A stretch of DNA of 64,000 bases from Favolaschia claudopus (lineage: Eukaryota; Basidiomycota; Agaricomycetes; Agaricales; Mycenaceae), in contig JAWWNJ010000019.1 of assembly GCA_037176885.1 (NCBI GenBank), positions 868,001 to 932,000 on the forward strand. The letters run 5' to 3'. The translations under genes were made by a program, and so were the position numbers. The notes beneath the pieces are model-generated. The model was given only the letters and a program-made list of their open reading frames with translations, was not told the DNA's origin and did not search any database. Below are positions 13,705 through 25,388 of the stretch, one piece after another. Each line of letters starts with the position of its first letter. Position 1 is the first letter of the stretch.

Positions 13705-14796
13705 TCAATAACTCCAATCTGCATCCTCGAAGACAAATTGCTGGATTGAAGGAAACGTCGTTCGGTAGACGTTCCCCGAAACCAACATTTCGTTGGATGT
13801 GATACGCACATACTGCAGCGGGCAGCCGCATCTCGATACAAAGGTTGTCAGGGCAGCAATTGGGTCTGGCCCTAACAAGCCTTCGTCGATATCGAGATGG
13901 GATAGAGTAGGGAGGGTGAAGAGGTCGAGATAATCTATTTTTGTACGGCTGTCGGGCTGCATGCTGAGCGCTTTCAAGTGGGGAAGTTCGATACGGGGCC
14001 CTAAATCGGAAACTTCGTCCGGATCGTCCATGGTGTGCAGGTCGAGATTACAGTAGACCAGGTTAAACGCCTTTTTGATTTCATGATATGCATGGTAGAA
14101 AGCGATCTCGAACAGATGTAGGGAGGTCAGTTGTGTCCACGGAAATGCTACTACGTTGACCGTGATAACGTCGCAACTTGCTGAGTCTAGGAGTGGTGCA
14201 TCGCGAAAGTCCAGTGTGCCTTGGAAGTCTGGAGTAATCACCTTAAGTTGCCGGAGAATTGGCATCGGACCTTCGAGTATTGGCGCTTCTGTGTGACAGA
14301 AGGAAAGATCCAGATACTCCAGCGGTTTCGGTAAAGTGAGATGGCGGACAGAATTTCGCCCGAACCTGGGGGCGGGTTTGTTCTGACTCCCCAAAACCTA
14401 GTATCAAGTTCAATGGCAAGGGGGTAGGAACCCGATCTATCAAGCCATATGGCATCCAGGTCGCGAGGCATGAGTGCTCTGTGCAGCTGTACTGCTCGCC
14501 ACAATTGAGGCGTTGCAAGTGCAATCTCTCGCCATCCACTGCAGATGTGCGTCAGAGTTACGGGAGACTCTATTCCAAAGAGTGGTGGGCATTCAGGATA
14601 TGGCGGAAGGAAATTCATGAAGATTTCGAAAACTAGTTCGGTTGGTAATGTGACAACGGGGTACTGGTACGCGTCGACTCGGTACTTCAGCGCCTGCCTC
14701 TCGCGGTGCAGGGAGGACGAGGAGGCGTTCCAGTCGTGGAATTTGGCTATTGAGCTGGTCTAAACGACGGCGTTCTGCTTCATGTGCGGCGAGCAT
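13705..14796 (-). CDS. F-box protein A (LPPYPECPPL type), frameshifted
   Basis: Typical Agaricomycete F-box-like protein. It opens with a short coiled coil, MLAAHEAERRRLDQLNSQI, as in the related copies at 19.3 and 20.9 kb. The F-box region follows: YPVVTLPTELVFEIFMNFL, then LPPYPECPPLFG, LTHICSGWREIALATPQLW and the W-x-D-R-S-G-S-YPLAIE segment. The C-terminal half has leucine-rich spacing (LEYLDLSF, PILRQLKV, PWTQLTSLHLFEI, LPTLSHLDIDEGLL) and ends in FVFEDADWSY. Two one-base shifts are needed: one at about 14,710 between the coiled coil and the F-box, one at about 14,310 before LEYLDLSF. The family's role is to present proteins to an SCF ubiquitin ligase; the target is unknown. Confidence 0.65.
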
Positions 14797-15059
14797 GCGA
14801 AGCCTTGGAAATGTGGATCGTTCGAGGGCGATTGAAGGATTGAGACGGAGCCTCAGAAAAATGCGAATAGTTATTTGACCAGAGAGAAAAGAAATAATCC
14901 CAAGATTTTTCTTTCGACAGGATGTGGCAAGACCAAGGCAAGACTGTGGTGGTTGTGCTGTGGGAAAAAATGATCAAAACGAGCTTACATACCTTCAACC
15001 AACATTCAACTCTACCATGCAACTAACCTTAACCGGATTCGAGTCGTCGACGAGTGGCG

Positions 15060-15920
15060 ATGAATCCTCTGAGCATTGAAGAGCTGCTATATCATTCCTA
15101 TCGTACCTTGAACAAAGCGACCTCTTCGCGTGTACTCTGGTCTCGCGGAGTTGGACCTATCCTGCGCAGTCGTACCTTTTCGCGACTGGCGGCTAGTTTT
15201 GAGACAAGATGAGGGCCAGGGATGGGAACGTTTGACTGGCTTGAAATCCGCCCCTCACTTGATTCGCCACATCGATTCCTGGGTCTGCATCTCAGCAGCT
15301 TCTCCGTCAGAGGCGGTATCAAGACCCTTTCGCGACTGTCTGCCATGCAGTTCACACACCGTAGAGACTTTGGTGCTGGAGTACGTTGACTATTTATCGG
15401 AAGGAGCGTTGCCGATTCTCCGGAATATCCTCAATTTCCCAATCTTGTGCGCATTAGACTTCGATGTGCTTTCAATGACACGCGACAGTTCGCTTACCTG
15501 TGGAGTTCTTGCTCTCCCGCTATTCGACATCTTTCACTGACTACTTCAATTACGATCCTGTCATCTACGAGCAGCCCGACCTCTTCGTCAATGTCAGCTC
15601 TCCTGCGGCGGCTGCTACGCTCGAGTCTCTACAGATGCTCTCCTGGGACACCTGTGACTATCAGTTGATTCAGGACTCGCCTCTGTTGGATCTCTCTCAA
15701 CTCACGTTTCTCCGCGTGGGTTGGCAGACTCGGATCCCATGGCTGGATTTCGCACCTGTCGTCCAACCATCAAAACACTCCATATCGTGCTCAATGTATG
15801 TGGAGCCCATTGTGTTCCCTTCTATCTCTCACAGCAAATCAGATGACCGCAATATCCATCCCCCTCTTCTCCTTCCCTCACCTTACAACCTTACGCGTCT
15901 GTCTGCCTGACTGGATTCCC
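15060..15920 (+). CDS. F-box protein of a second type, frameshifted
   Basis: From the ATG at 15060 the sequence reads MNPLSIEELLYH and, after a one-base shift in CATTCC, continues LSYLEQSDLFACTLVSRSW, which is a clear F-box core (L-x-C-x-L-V-S-R-x-W). After another shift the longer frame (15130-15540) holds LVLEYVDYLSEGALPILRNI. A neighbouring frame then holds LESLQMLSW and DSPLLDLSQLTFLRVGWQTR, giving a leucine-rich C-terminal half. This is a different F-box subgroup from the three LPPYPEC-type genes around it and lies divergently from gene A (about 260 bp between starts). At least three indels break it. The end is uncertain and may lie beyond 15920. Confidence 0.5.
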
Positions 15921-16635
15921 GCTAAGGGGAGAGTACAAATGGCTGATCAACTCTTTTCAACATTGGGCCGTCCAATGTAGTACAACGAATCATCCTCGCT
16001 GCCAAGGAGAACAAAATATTGGACGGCCCCCTCCGCGAATCGCTTGACTCCAAACTCTCCTATCTTCCCATGGCCAAGCGCCCATGATTGCTGTTGGAGA
16101 TGACGCCTAATAGATACGAGGGGATCTGGCCATTTTTCATTCGTATCAACTCGGAAATATGGTAGGTTTCCTCCTAAGTGTCTATCAGACCTCTCACTGA
16201 CATTCAATAGCTTTGTCGCGTAGACGAGCTCGGAGAAACGTGGTTCAGGCCCAATGATGCCGTGACGCGGGATGTTGACTGAAGATGTACAAGCCAACAT
16301 CCCGCGTCCGTTCTGGGATTATGCGCGTGCAGCTGGACTAATCATTGGGCGAATCAGCCCCCCGACCCTGGATTGAAACCAAGTCCCAGGCTAGTGTGAG
16401 CAGGAGCAATGCGACGGATGCGAGATCTGCTTCCCGGAGTATATTAGGCTCGGTCGTTCGTCCTTCTTTTTCACTGCATTCTTCAGGACCTGATCCATTT
16501 ATAGATGCCTAGTTGGAGAGACAGGCTAAAACATACGCTGGACGAAAGAACCACAGTCTCAGTCCAATCATACAGCAAGTCGTTCGTTGTATACGAGTAT
16601 TAGGGCGGCGACGCCACGCCACGTATTCACTAACA
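15921..16635. other. Intergenic, no recognisable gene
   Basis: About 700 bases between the second-type F-box gene and the 3' end of the Zn2Cys6 gene. A minus open frame (15947-16300) has no recognisable motif. Nothing else seen. Confidence 0.35.
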
Positions 16636-18620
16636 TTAAACAAATGGTCTGTTAAGTATTGCGCTTTCTGCTTCCGGGCACGAGTGCCACGTCTCAAAGC
16701 TAATGACGAATGGCAGAGCTTGATGGAGATTGTCGTTACAATCCCGGATGGCGGTAATTATCGACTCTTGATTCTCATAAACGACTTCGTTGTCGAGAAT
16801 TCTTCTGGTAGCCACCGACCAACATAGCTGGAATCCGGTGGTGAATGATGAGAGAGGCGTCGAGCAAAGACAGAGAAGGGTAACATACCGGGAGGATAGG
16901 ATCAAGATACCGGCAGTCGTCTGCGGAGAGGTACTCGTGATGGTGACGACTTCAAATACTGCGTCTCGGTATCGTCTCCATGACTCGGAGTGCGATGGCG
17001 CGAATATCCCGTGGAGGCCGGCAAGAGCTGCGAGGGTCATGGTGGAGCAAAGTTTTAGTACAAGGGCGATGGTATGTGAATCGGGAATGAAGGAAATGCG
17101 CAGTTGTGTTGTGTGCAGCACTCCGATGTGAGCATGAATCTTTCGAGCAGCGACCAATATTGTTGGAACCAGAGTGCCGGAGGGGCTGGATCTGTGCCAT
17201 GAGTTGAATAACGCGGTTGCGTGTGCGCTATGATAGACATAGACGCACCGTTTCTCCAAACTGAAGTTAATTGCCGACTATGTATAAAAATTCGGAGACT
17301 TTTTTGCTCTCAGAAAATTCACGTCCGCGCTGTTAGTCGGCTGTGTATTCTAGTAGAATTTTAGTAAATCAGTTTAAAAGCGGAGAGAGCGTCGTCACAT
17401 ACCATAATAACTTCGAATTTATCTACCAGACGTGCATCAATTATTGGAGGGACAGCTAAAACCGCACGGGCTGCCGTCGCCGTATAAATCAAGTGCGAGA
17501 ATGTAGAGCGTAGTTCGCTGGCGTCATTGAGAGGGAGGATGGAATACGTGCCATCGTCCGCAGGGACAGGAGCCTGTGCGAGAACGGCCAAGTCCAGATC
17601 ATGCTTCAATGCAGTCTCACTGGCGACCTTCAAAAACTCGGTTCCTCGGCACATGTCGGCCTTGTGGAAGAAGTAGAGCGAAATGCTTGAGTACGTGAAC
17701 AAGGTCGTGATGGGGTCCGGAGGAGGACCTAACATGCCAGACAGAGATCCGAGAATGAGACGCATTTGCGCCACTTCGTCGTCATGTTGGTCTGGATGAA
17801 AAATCCAAGTCTGGGTCTTCTCGTGGTCATAGAACAGGTACCCCCAAAGATGGCAAACGTGGACGAGTACGGGGTGCACAATGACACCCGACAGATCACC
17901 CGCTGCGACGGCATTGAGTTTGTGGGCGGGCAACACGAATCCAAATTGCCATTGTTTGGTGAGAAATAAATTCCGGCTAGGGCAGAGTTAGGTCAAGAAT
18001 CTCCCGCAAAGAGAATCTCCCGTACTTACATATGTGTCATTTTCTCTATTGGGAATTCGGCAGCCTGAAGAGATCGGGAAGGCCTCTCCTGGAGTGCTTC
18101 CAAAAGTTGAAATACATCCTCTTTCGGCGGTGGGGGCATCGCTGCGCCACGACCCAATTCCGGCGGATGAATCGATAAATCTTGGTGCAAGAGGATGGGA
18201 TCGGGAGCGACGAAGGTCGTTGTTGAGAGCAGTTGGTCCAATTCGGCTGATAGGTCAGAACCTACAGTGTAGTCCAATATATTAGGAGCTGCCGTTTGTT
18301 TAGCTTCCGAGAGAAGCTTTTCTAATTCATGCGTTCGCTCAATCAAAGCTCGAGTGAAGCTCAGCTGGCTCCCATCGTCGTACTTGCAACCATCCTCCTT
18401 TTTCGAAACAATGCAAGTCCGACAAGGCCAATCGCCCCGAACACTTCTGAACGTCTGCTCAACGCTAGCTTTGGAAATGAGACAATTTTTGTTACCTTCT
18501 TTTTGCGCCTGCAGTTCGCTCAATCGTGAACAAGCAATTGTACGAATAATTTGATGCTAGAGCTTACCGACAAGCCGAACATGCAGCTCCTTTACGAAGC
18601 TCTGGACCATGACTTAAGGG
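16636..18620 (-). CDS. Zn2Cys6 fungal transcription factor
   Basis: Fungal-specific nuclear regulator. The zinc cluster starts as GAACSACR and is cut by an intron (18567-18509). A 13-base microexon (18508-18496) supplies RRKKK, and after a second intron (18495-18447) comes KCSG. The cluster resumes as DWPCRTC, six residues and a further Cys in DGCKYDD. Six cysteines are thus present in C-x2-C-x6-C...C-x2-C-x(n)-C order, but a run of four G (18435-18438 on minus) shifts the frame by one between the third and fourth Cys; three G would keep it. A linker/coiled coil follows (RTHELEKLLSEAKQ). The middle region (17361-17944) and the C-terminal helical region (16636-17259) match the fungal transcription-factor domain layout. 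The true start is uncertain: the frame stays open upstream to 18938. Confidence 0.72.
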
Positions 18621-19337
18621 GAGAGCTGTATATTTGCAGTTCAGACTGTCGACTCGTGCTCGGGAGCAGGGACCGCATAGTGGTCGTCTCCGTCGCAACG
18701 CTACCAAGATGTGAGCACTGGAAAGGATACGGTCGGGCCCGACTCGAGTCTCCCGAGCCACGAGAAATGTGGACTTACGATCTTTTTCGTGCGGCAGCGT
18801 CCACAAGTTGGTTTGCAGGTCTTTTCCATGCAGCAGAAGCTTTGCGAAGAGGTGGGGTGGTGGGTGTACTGGCGTAAGCCTCTGTGCAGCCATTCGCGGC
18901 GTCCCGAACCCGAAATTAGCTGTAGCGACGTGACTCAATCATTATGGGAACGCGATCAGTCACATAAGCCACGAAGTTGCAATTGTGTCACGACTTGTGA
19001 CTTCACGCGTCATTACTTTCACTCGAACCACCACCACCAAATCATCGAATTTTCCTTTGTTCTCCTTTTGACGATTCAGACAGGAAACTTGAAATCTTCC
19101 TCGGATTCTCGCTCTCAGGTATGCTCGAAAAACGAGATCTGTAACTGGCCTGCGGTGTGCTTACCATAGTACTACCTTACTCAGCTCAGAACTATTTCCC
19201 GGTTCCCGGATTCGGAGTCGCTACCGCTGCACTACGGTGTTCAAACCCGGATTCAAGTTAAATACCTCCTGCCTGAAGGAGTGAGCATCGAGCTCACCTC
19301 AGTTTCCTGCGCAGGCTCAAAATTGCATAATCTTGTC

Positions 19338-20440
19338 ATGCTTGCCACTCTGGCCGCAGATCGCTTCCGGCTCACAGACCTTGAATCTCAAATCTCTGCC
19401 TTGAAACGCTCTCTTGCTGCCCTCAAAGGCGAACACTCGATGGTCAAAAAACGACTGGACGCATTCAAATACCCCGTCTTGACATTACCATACGATATCA
19501 CTTCCGAAATCTTCATCAACTTTCTTCCTCCATACCCTGAATGCCCGCCTCTTGTCGGTCGACTCTCTCCCGTCCTCTTAACGCATATCTGCCGCAAATG
19601 GCGGCAAATCGCTATCACTATGCCCCAAGCTCTGGCGCGCTGTCCAACTGGACGGAGAGAAGATTCCTCGCAGCATCAACCTACGCAACATTTGGCTCAG
19701 CAGAGCGGGCAAATACGCACTGTCTGTTCGAGTCGATGCATATTGTAATGGTGACGAACCCCTTCGTAAAGCAAAGGATCTTCTGGCAGCGATTCTACCA
19801 TACCGCACTCGATGGGAGCATGCAGATCTCGGTATCGAAAATGGTCGATCGTCCAATTATCAAGGGATCGATGCCACTCCTTCGCCGTTTACATGTAGCC
19901 ATGGATGGTTTCGACGGAAAGCTTGATTTTAGCGACGCCCCCTTGCTACGTTCGGTCGAGCTCAATGTTTGCGCTGCTGAAGGGATCAAATTGCCTTGGA
20001 CGCAACTGACGTCTTTCGAGCTGTATAACACATACCTTGACGGCTGTGTGGAATACCTGCAGAAGGCGACTAACCTGCAGCATTGTTATCTCAGCTTATG
20101 TGAAATAGGCGACTCAGACGACGAATACGAACCGACCATACCCCGTATCGAACTGGCCCATTTGGAGTCCTTGATAGTGACAGGCGATTTCCCCAATCGA
20201 TCCTCTCGGTTGCTTCATTGTCCCCTCCCTGTCTCGCCTTGACGTTGACGAAGACCTTCTCCGGCCTGACCCAATTACTTCAATCAAGTCCCTGATATCG
20301 AGAAGCGGCTGCAAGCTGCAACAAGTGCATATTCAGGGCGGAGGAAGGTCTGTGCCGATGTGTCGTACCGGAAGGCATTTCCCTTGACTCAATTCGTGTT
20401 TGACGCTGAAAACTCGGACGATGAAGACTCGGAGACGTGA
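19338..20440 (+). CDS. F-box protein B (LPPYPECPPL type), frameshifted
   Basis: Closely related in layout to genes A and C. Starts at MLATLAADRFRLTDLESQI (coiled coil), then VLTLPYDITSEIFINFL, LPPYPECPPLVG and LTHICRKWRQIA (the F-box core). The frame then breaks and the rest continues in other frames: PLLRRLHVAMDGFDGKLDFS, APLLRSVELNV, PWTQLTSFELYN and an acidic end NSDDEDSET before TGA at 20440. Three or more indels are needed, mostly near homopolymers. Function expected as SCF substrate adaptor. Gene C follows on the same strand 450 bp further on, so B and C look like a tandem duplication. Confidence 0.62.
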
Positions 20441-20545
20441 TTTGTGCGAGGCTATACGCGTTCCTGTGTGCCATCCTTTGTTCTGCTCCATGATTTGTCT
20501 GCAGTCGCTTGCTCTCTTGGACAAAGGACGCTGGTGCTATTTTGA

Positions 20546-20563
20546 CCCCCCCCCCCCCCCCCC
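20546..20563 (+). repeat. Poly-C tract (18 C)
   Basis: An uninterrupted run of 18 C between F-box genes B and C. Such a run is prone to slippage in replication and in sequencing. Confidence 0.9.
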
Positions 20564-20892
20564 ATTGACATGCAGATGTGTCTTTTGCCAAGTAGTTGAC
20601 CGTTGTACGGTACCTGAGTGCTAGCTTGAGTCGTTGCAGTTTCACGCCGATATATACTACCATTCTCGTATAGAAGTATAGCCATTTTCTCTCCGTACAA
20701 CCTCAAACGGTGAACCTTGAAATCAAGGGTCGGTGCCACAGTCACTGCAACCTGACGATACAATCATACATCATCGTTTTTGTTGATGGACGCGATCAGT
20801 CACAGTTGTGACGCCTCGCAATTTACCTTGGATTTAAATTTTACCTTGCCACCAGGCTCCATTTGCAGCTACAGGGTCTTACAGACTTTATC

Positions 20893-22052
20893 ATGCTGGC
20901 CACCCTTGCGGCCGACCGGGAACGTCTGGCGGAAATCCAACATCAAATATCCGACTACAACGCACCCTCGCTGCTCTCAAACTCGAGAATTCGACTGTAA
21001 AACAGCGACTGGACGCATACGAGTACCCCGTCTTGACATTGCCAACGAAATCATCTCCGAAATCTTTATAAACCTCCTCCCGCCGTATCCCGAGTGCGCA
21101 CCATGCCTCGGGCTATACTCTCCTCTCAATTTGACGCATATCTGTCGAAAATGGCGGCAAATTGCTCTTGCCACACCCCGACTGTGGCGCGCCCTATTGC
21201 TGGGTCCAACAGATGTTTGGAACGACCTACAGGGTGTTTGGGTCGACAGATCCGGGTGCTGTCCGCTCTCTATCGTGGTGGATGATGGGTACAAGGAAGA
21301 GCAAGACGTCTATCGAGGAGGGGAGTTTTTGGAAGCTATTCTGCCTTATCGCGACCGCTGCGAATATGTTCAATTGGTCACCACCAATCTCCATCTTCCC
21401 CTCATCCTAGGCTCGTGGCCTTCTCTTCGCCATCTAGACCTGGACCTTTCCGAGTCGGATCCAGATGGTCGACACCACGATTTGGGTAGCGTCCCGCTGT
21501 TGCGTTCCGCCGCCTTGAGTATGTCTCGGCTTACTCTCTTGAGCTGCCTTGGACACAGTTGACCTTATTGCGCATGCACACTATCTACCTCGAGCAGTCC
21601 TGGATGTTTTGCAAAAGGCAACCAATCTCCTTCGCTGCGAACTCGACTTAGTAATCGACTTTCCTGCTGATGATAACGTGCTGCAGTCCGGCCTCAGAGT
21701 TTTTATTACGTTGCCGCACCTGAGTCGTTGAGGCTATCTGGGGACGGCGAACTAATCACAGACACCCTCAGCTACTTCAACCTTCCTGCTCTTTCCCGTC
21801 TCGAGGTCAGCGAAGAGCTCTTGGACCCCTCCCCAATCAGTTCGCTGCGGTCCCTGATATCCAGAAGCAGCTGCAAACTGGAGCATGTGTGCATCGGCGG
21901 ATTAAGGTCTGTCGTAGATGAGGTCTACCGTACCGCCTTTCCTTCGACTATCTTTACATTTACGACCCCGACTGCCGATAGTGTGACGGGGGCTTCTGGG
22001 TGTGTCGGGGGCTTCTGGGTGTGATGATGAATCAGAGGACGGCGACTCGTAG
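20893..22052 (+). CDS. F-box protein C (LPPYPEC type), frameshifted
   Basis: Third member of the local family. Starts at MLATLAADRERLAEIQHQIS, then RLDAYEYPVLTLP, NEIISEIFINLLPPYPECAP, LTHICRKWRQIALATPRLW and VDRSGCCPLSIVVDD. A leucine-rich half (SLRHLDLDLSESD, VPLLRSAALSM, LPALSRLEVSEELL) leads to an acidic end DDESEDGDS with TAG at 22052. Frame changes are needed near 20,960, 21,040, 21,530 and 21,720. The first (TACAAC) and second would be cured by single missing bases. The C-terminal half also contains a directly repeated GGGGCTTCTGGGTGTG motif near 21,990-22,020. Confidence 0.62.
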
Positions 22053-22474
22053 ACTGAATTACAACTGCCGGCCGACATTATGTATGTCTCCTCAGTTGTT
22101 TCTCTCTCCTTGCCACTAACTGGATGCCCAGAGACGATATATCCACTAGTCCTGCTCTATTTGATCAAAGAATCTCCGTTTACCCTGCTCATTGTCGACG
22201 AATGACTCGCATACAACTTAATACAAGTGGCTCAAGCGCGTCTACTGATCTCTGCTGGCTCTGCTCCATTTCTTTCGCTTCTTGGACCTCGTTACAATAC
22301 AGCTGTATATGCTTCTGGCTCGAGCGCTGTCGATTACAGTGGGCTCGTACATCTGCATATAAATATGAGAGAGCACTTCATGTCAGCGGGCGTGGACACG
22401 TCGATGCGGTGGGTCTGACGGAAAGTAGTACATTCGTTTCTCATACCATACAACCAAAAGAGTATTCAACTACA
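22053..22474. other. Intergenic, no recognisable gene
   Basis: Short region between convergent F-box C and the esterase 3' end. Open frames here (22124-22633 plus) run antisense into the esterase and look like shadows. Confidence 0.4.
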
Positions 22475-24853
22475 TCATTTCTCAAACTCGTTGAGGACCT
22501 CAGGAGAGCTCAGGAAGTTGGTCTTTTTCGACGTCGAAGTCTGGGACATATTGTCAGCATCATTGTACTTGCGAGCGAAGGGAGGCATATAATAACATAC
22601 CGTCCGGGATCATCGTCACGTTGTTTCTCATGAGTTGCATTATTGGCCTCTTCGCTGCGGGGGAAAAGGGGGTCCACTCAGCTGTGGAGAGAAGATGAGT
22701 TGTCGAAGTCCGGCCACACTTCAAGGTCACTTTACTCCAGGATTGAGATCGTTGATGAAATTGATATAAAAGTCTATCATCTGTAGTGCGAACTGGTCCT
22801 CGATAGGATTCGGATGGGACCGAATAATAACTCCAATTCCGAGGCATGGAAAACTGGGGGTCCTACATGAATCGGCGCTCCAAGTAGGATGGTTAACAAG
22901 CACACCTCCTAGAGTAAGATCATTTCCTGGAATGAATTCCCGGAAATGATACGCAAACGTCTTTTGCAAAGACGAGGCATGTTGAAAGAAACTCCGGCGG
23001 GGACTCAGGAACATGATATCAGTGTACCAAGCCGCCGCGCGATCGTACAAGGAGTCTCCTGTATTAAAAGGTGCACCGAGCGACGGGTCGTTAGCTGGGA
23101 AGAGGGCGAGCGTTTTGGCAAGCATGTCCGGCGTGAAGGTGCTGTTGTCGATTACAAGATGCCCAATGAAATTCTTGAAAGCTGCATCCTGTGCTGCGCC
23201 GACGAGTCCGAGGTTGCGGAGCGTTACGCTAAACGTATTGCCTTCGTTGAGCTGGAATCACCGTCAGATATGGTTTGAAGGGAAAAGCGAATACTAACGT
23301 TTGTTCCCGCAAGATAAGGGAGATGTAAGAAATCGCCGCGCGCAACTCGAGCAGAGGCTCTTTCCGGAATCAAGCTTCCTTTGGGCCCAACAGAGGGCTG
23401 CCAAAGTTGACTGTTCAAGGTATCGTTTATCATTGCGTTGCTTATATCCATGAGTGTCTGAGACCGTCATAAGGACTGTCAGCGTCGATGAGTGACAGCA
23501 ATAGAATACCTGGAAAGAAACTCTTTGGAGACATGTCAAGGCACTCGCTCCGGCTTTGCAACCAGTAGACGCAAGAAGCCGGGCAAAAGGTTTGCCGGGT
23601 TTATCGTAGGTGCTTGCAACCGAGAGTTTTTGCTGTAATCCCGTGTTACGGACGGTAGAAACGAGAGTGATTAGCGTACAAAGGACCGGTAGACGAGTCT
23701 GCGATTCCTGCTCGGAACAGAGGTTGGTTCGCTGGGAATAAAAAGTGACTTTCAACGCTTCCTGCCCCGGCCGACTTCAGCAAACAGGTGAGTGAAGTTC
23801 GTACCAATGGGTGATCAGTTTACCTGGCCCCAGATCGTAACCTAAGCCCGTACTGATTTCAACAGAAGCCTTCATACTGGGAACCCGCAATGACCCACCT
23901 TTGCGGGGTCGCCGCCAAAAGCTCTGATGTTCTCTTGTACGAATATCATTGCTTGCCGTTGGTCCAGCAGACCCACGTTTAGATTTTCTGGCGCAACACT
24001 GGCGCTGGAGAGCTACGTTCCGTCGATCAGCCTTGTATGACGAAGGAGACGTCAAGATATTGACAAAGCCAAAAGTATTCAGGCGATAATACTGCAAGGC
24101 ATGAGCGAATCTGACGCAAGAAAGATATCACATTGAGACTGACGTGGAAACAAAGATTATTGGCTTATTGGTGGCCACGCTTCGTTGTAAAATCTCTAGA
24201 ATGTATTCAGTATAATGAAGCGTTGTGGCGAGAGTTACTCACGCGTTGGATCGTACTGAGGGCTGGATGCCGAGCTATATTGCCTTCAGTACACCCGAAA
24301 TCCAAAGACTTTGAGCCATCCCCCGAAGTATATACGCTCCGCCCTACACAAATATCAGGTCTACGTTTAGTATTTGCATAGCTGCCGTACATGAACCCAG
24401 AACAGCACCGGCAGGCGGGCGTCAGCTGAGTATTTTGCGGTCGCCAAACCTACGGAGAACAACATAAATTCCTTCAAGTCTGGAGCCGATTGATGACAAG
24501 TCGAAGTACGTTGAGAAAAAGACAGCTCTCAGCAACTGCAGCACCCAAATCCCCCGGGGGCTGAGGACAAGCATTCCCAAACGCCGACGCATCTCTAATC
24601 CCTTCGAAAGCCCTAGTAATCGGCACAGGCGCCTTGAATCGCAGCGAGCCAACTGGAGGCTCAGCAAAAGGTATCCCCAGCCACTTCTCCGTGCCATTCG
24701 AGCCTGTCGAAACTCCACGAACCGTCCCGATATTCAGCGAGACGTCCAGTGAATTCGGTGCGGCTAGAGCCACCGCGATGGAGAATACGTGAAGCCCAGA
24801 AACCCCGAGCGCGTAAGCAGAAACATCGAGAAAAAGACAGCGAGGGTCAACAT
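22475..24853 (-). CDS. Type-B carboxylesterase/lipase, frameshifted
   Basis: Alpha/beta-hydrolase of the carboxylesterase/lipase (cholinesterase-like) family, probably secreted: a hydrophobic N-terminus [18 protein letters not shown] precedes [13 protein letters not shown]. Family marks in order: [56 protein letters not shown] with [18 protein letters not shown] (nucleophile Ser at 23774-23772) and LPYLAGTN. Then come [52 protein letters not shown] (His region), and [18 protein letters not shown]. The last exon ends [11 protein letters not shown] with stop at 22475. Several introns are evident. Frame breaks that splicing does not explain sit between the signal peptide and SLDVS and directly before the nucleophile Ser, where the usual G-E-S-A-G reads E, one extra base, S-A-G. 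It could be a pseudogene or carry sequence errors. Confidence 0.7.
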
Positions 24854-25388
24854 TCCAGCAGTTCTAGTTGTCCATCTTATAGGAAGGTAGAGAAAGGCTC
24901 TCAGGCTGTTCTCATGATCTGGGAGCTACGGCGCACGGACCGCAAACGGGATTCCGCAGGTGTCACCGAGTACGCGGGCCGTCTTCATCGTCCTCGCGGT
25001 CAGGGCTTGGAAGGCCAGTGCAGAAACAGATCTAGAAGTGTGCAAAAATATCCGTTCGGGAATAGCTCGTATTCATAGCTAATGGGATCTCAGAGTTGGG
25101 TAGTGGTGGTAGTTGAGATCTCACGGACTCTCAGGCATCGATGGCCACCGCTCAGTTTCCCGCAAAATCGAGGCGTATAAGAAAAAGTAGATTCCCGCAC
25201 CCAATTGTACAAGGTGCGGGGCAGGCAGAGAGCAGAATACAGACAGAACACGGGTAAAGTAGTAGGGCAGGCATATGTACGAGTACGATGAGATTATACA
25301 GACTCCACGAGATGAGACGAGACAAGCAGACAGAAGAGAGGAAAGAGGACGACAAAGAAACAAAGACAAGGGCGACGGGATCGGTCGC

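Noticed and set aside
23761..23800. GTGAGT splice donor near 23,788 on plus
   Set aside because: It looks like a donor site but is on the strand opposite to the esterase gene and no plus-strand exon ends there.
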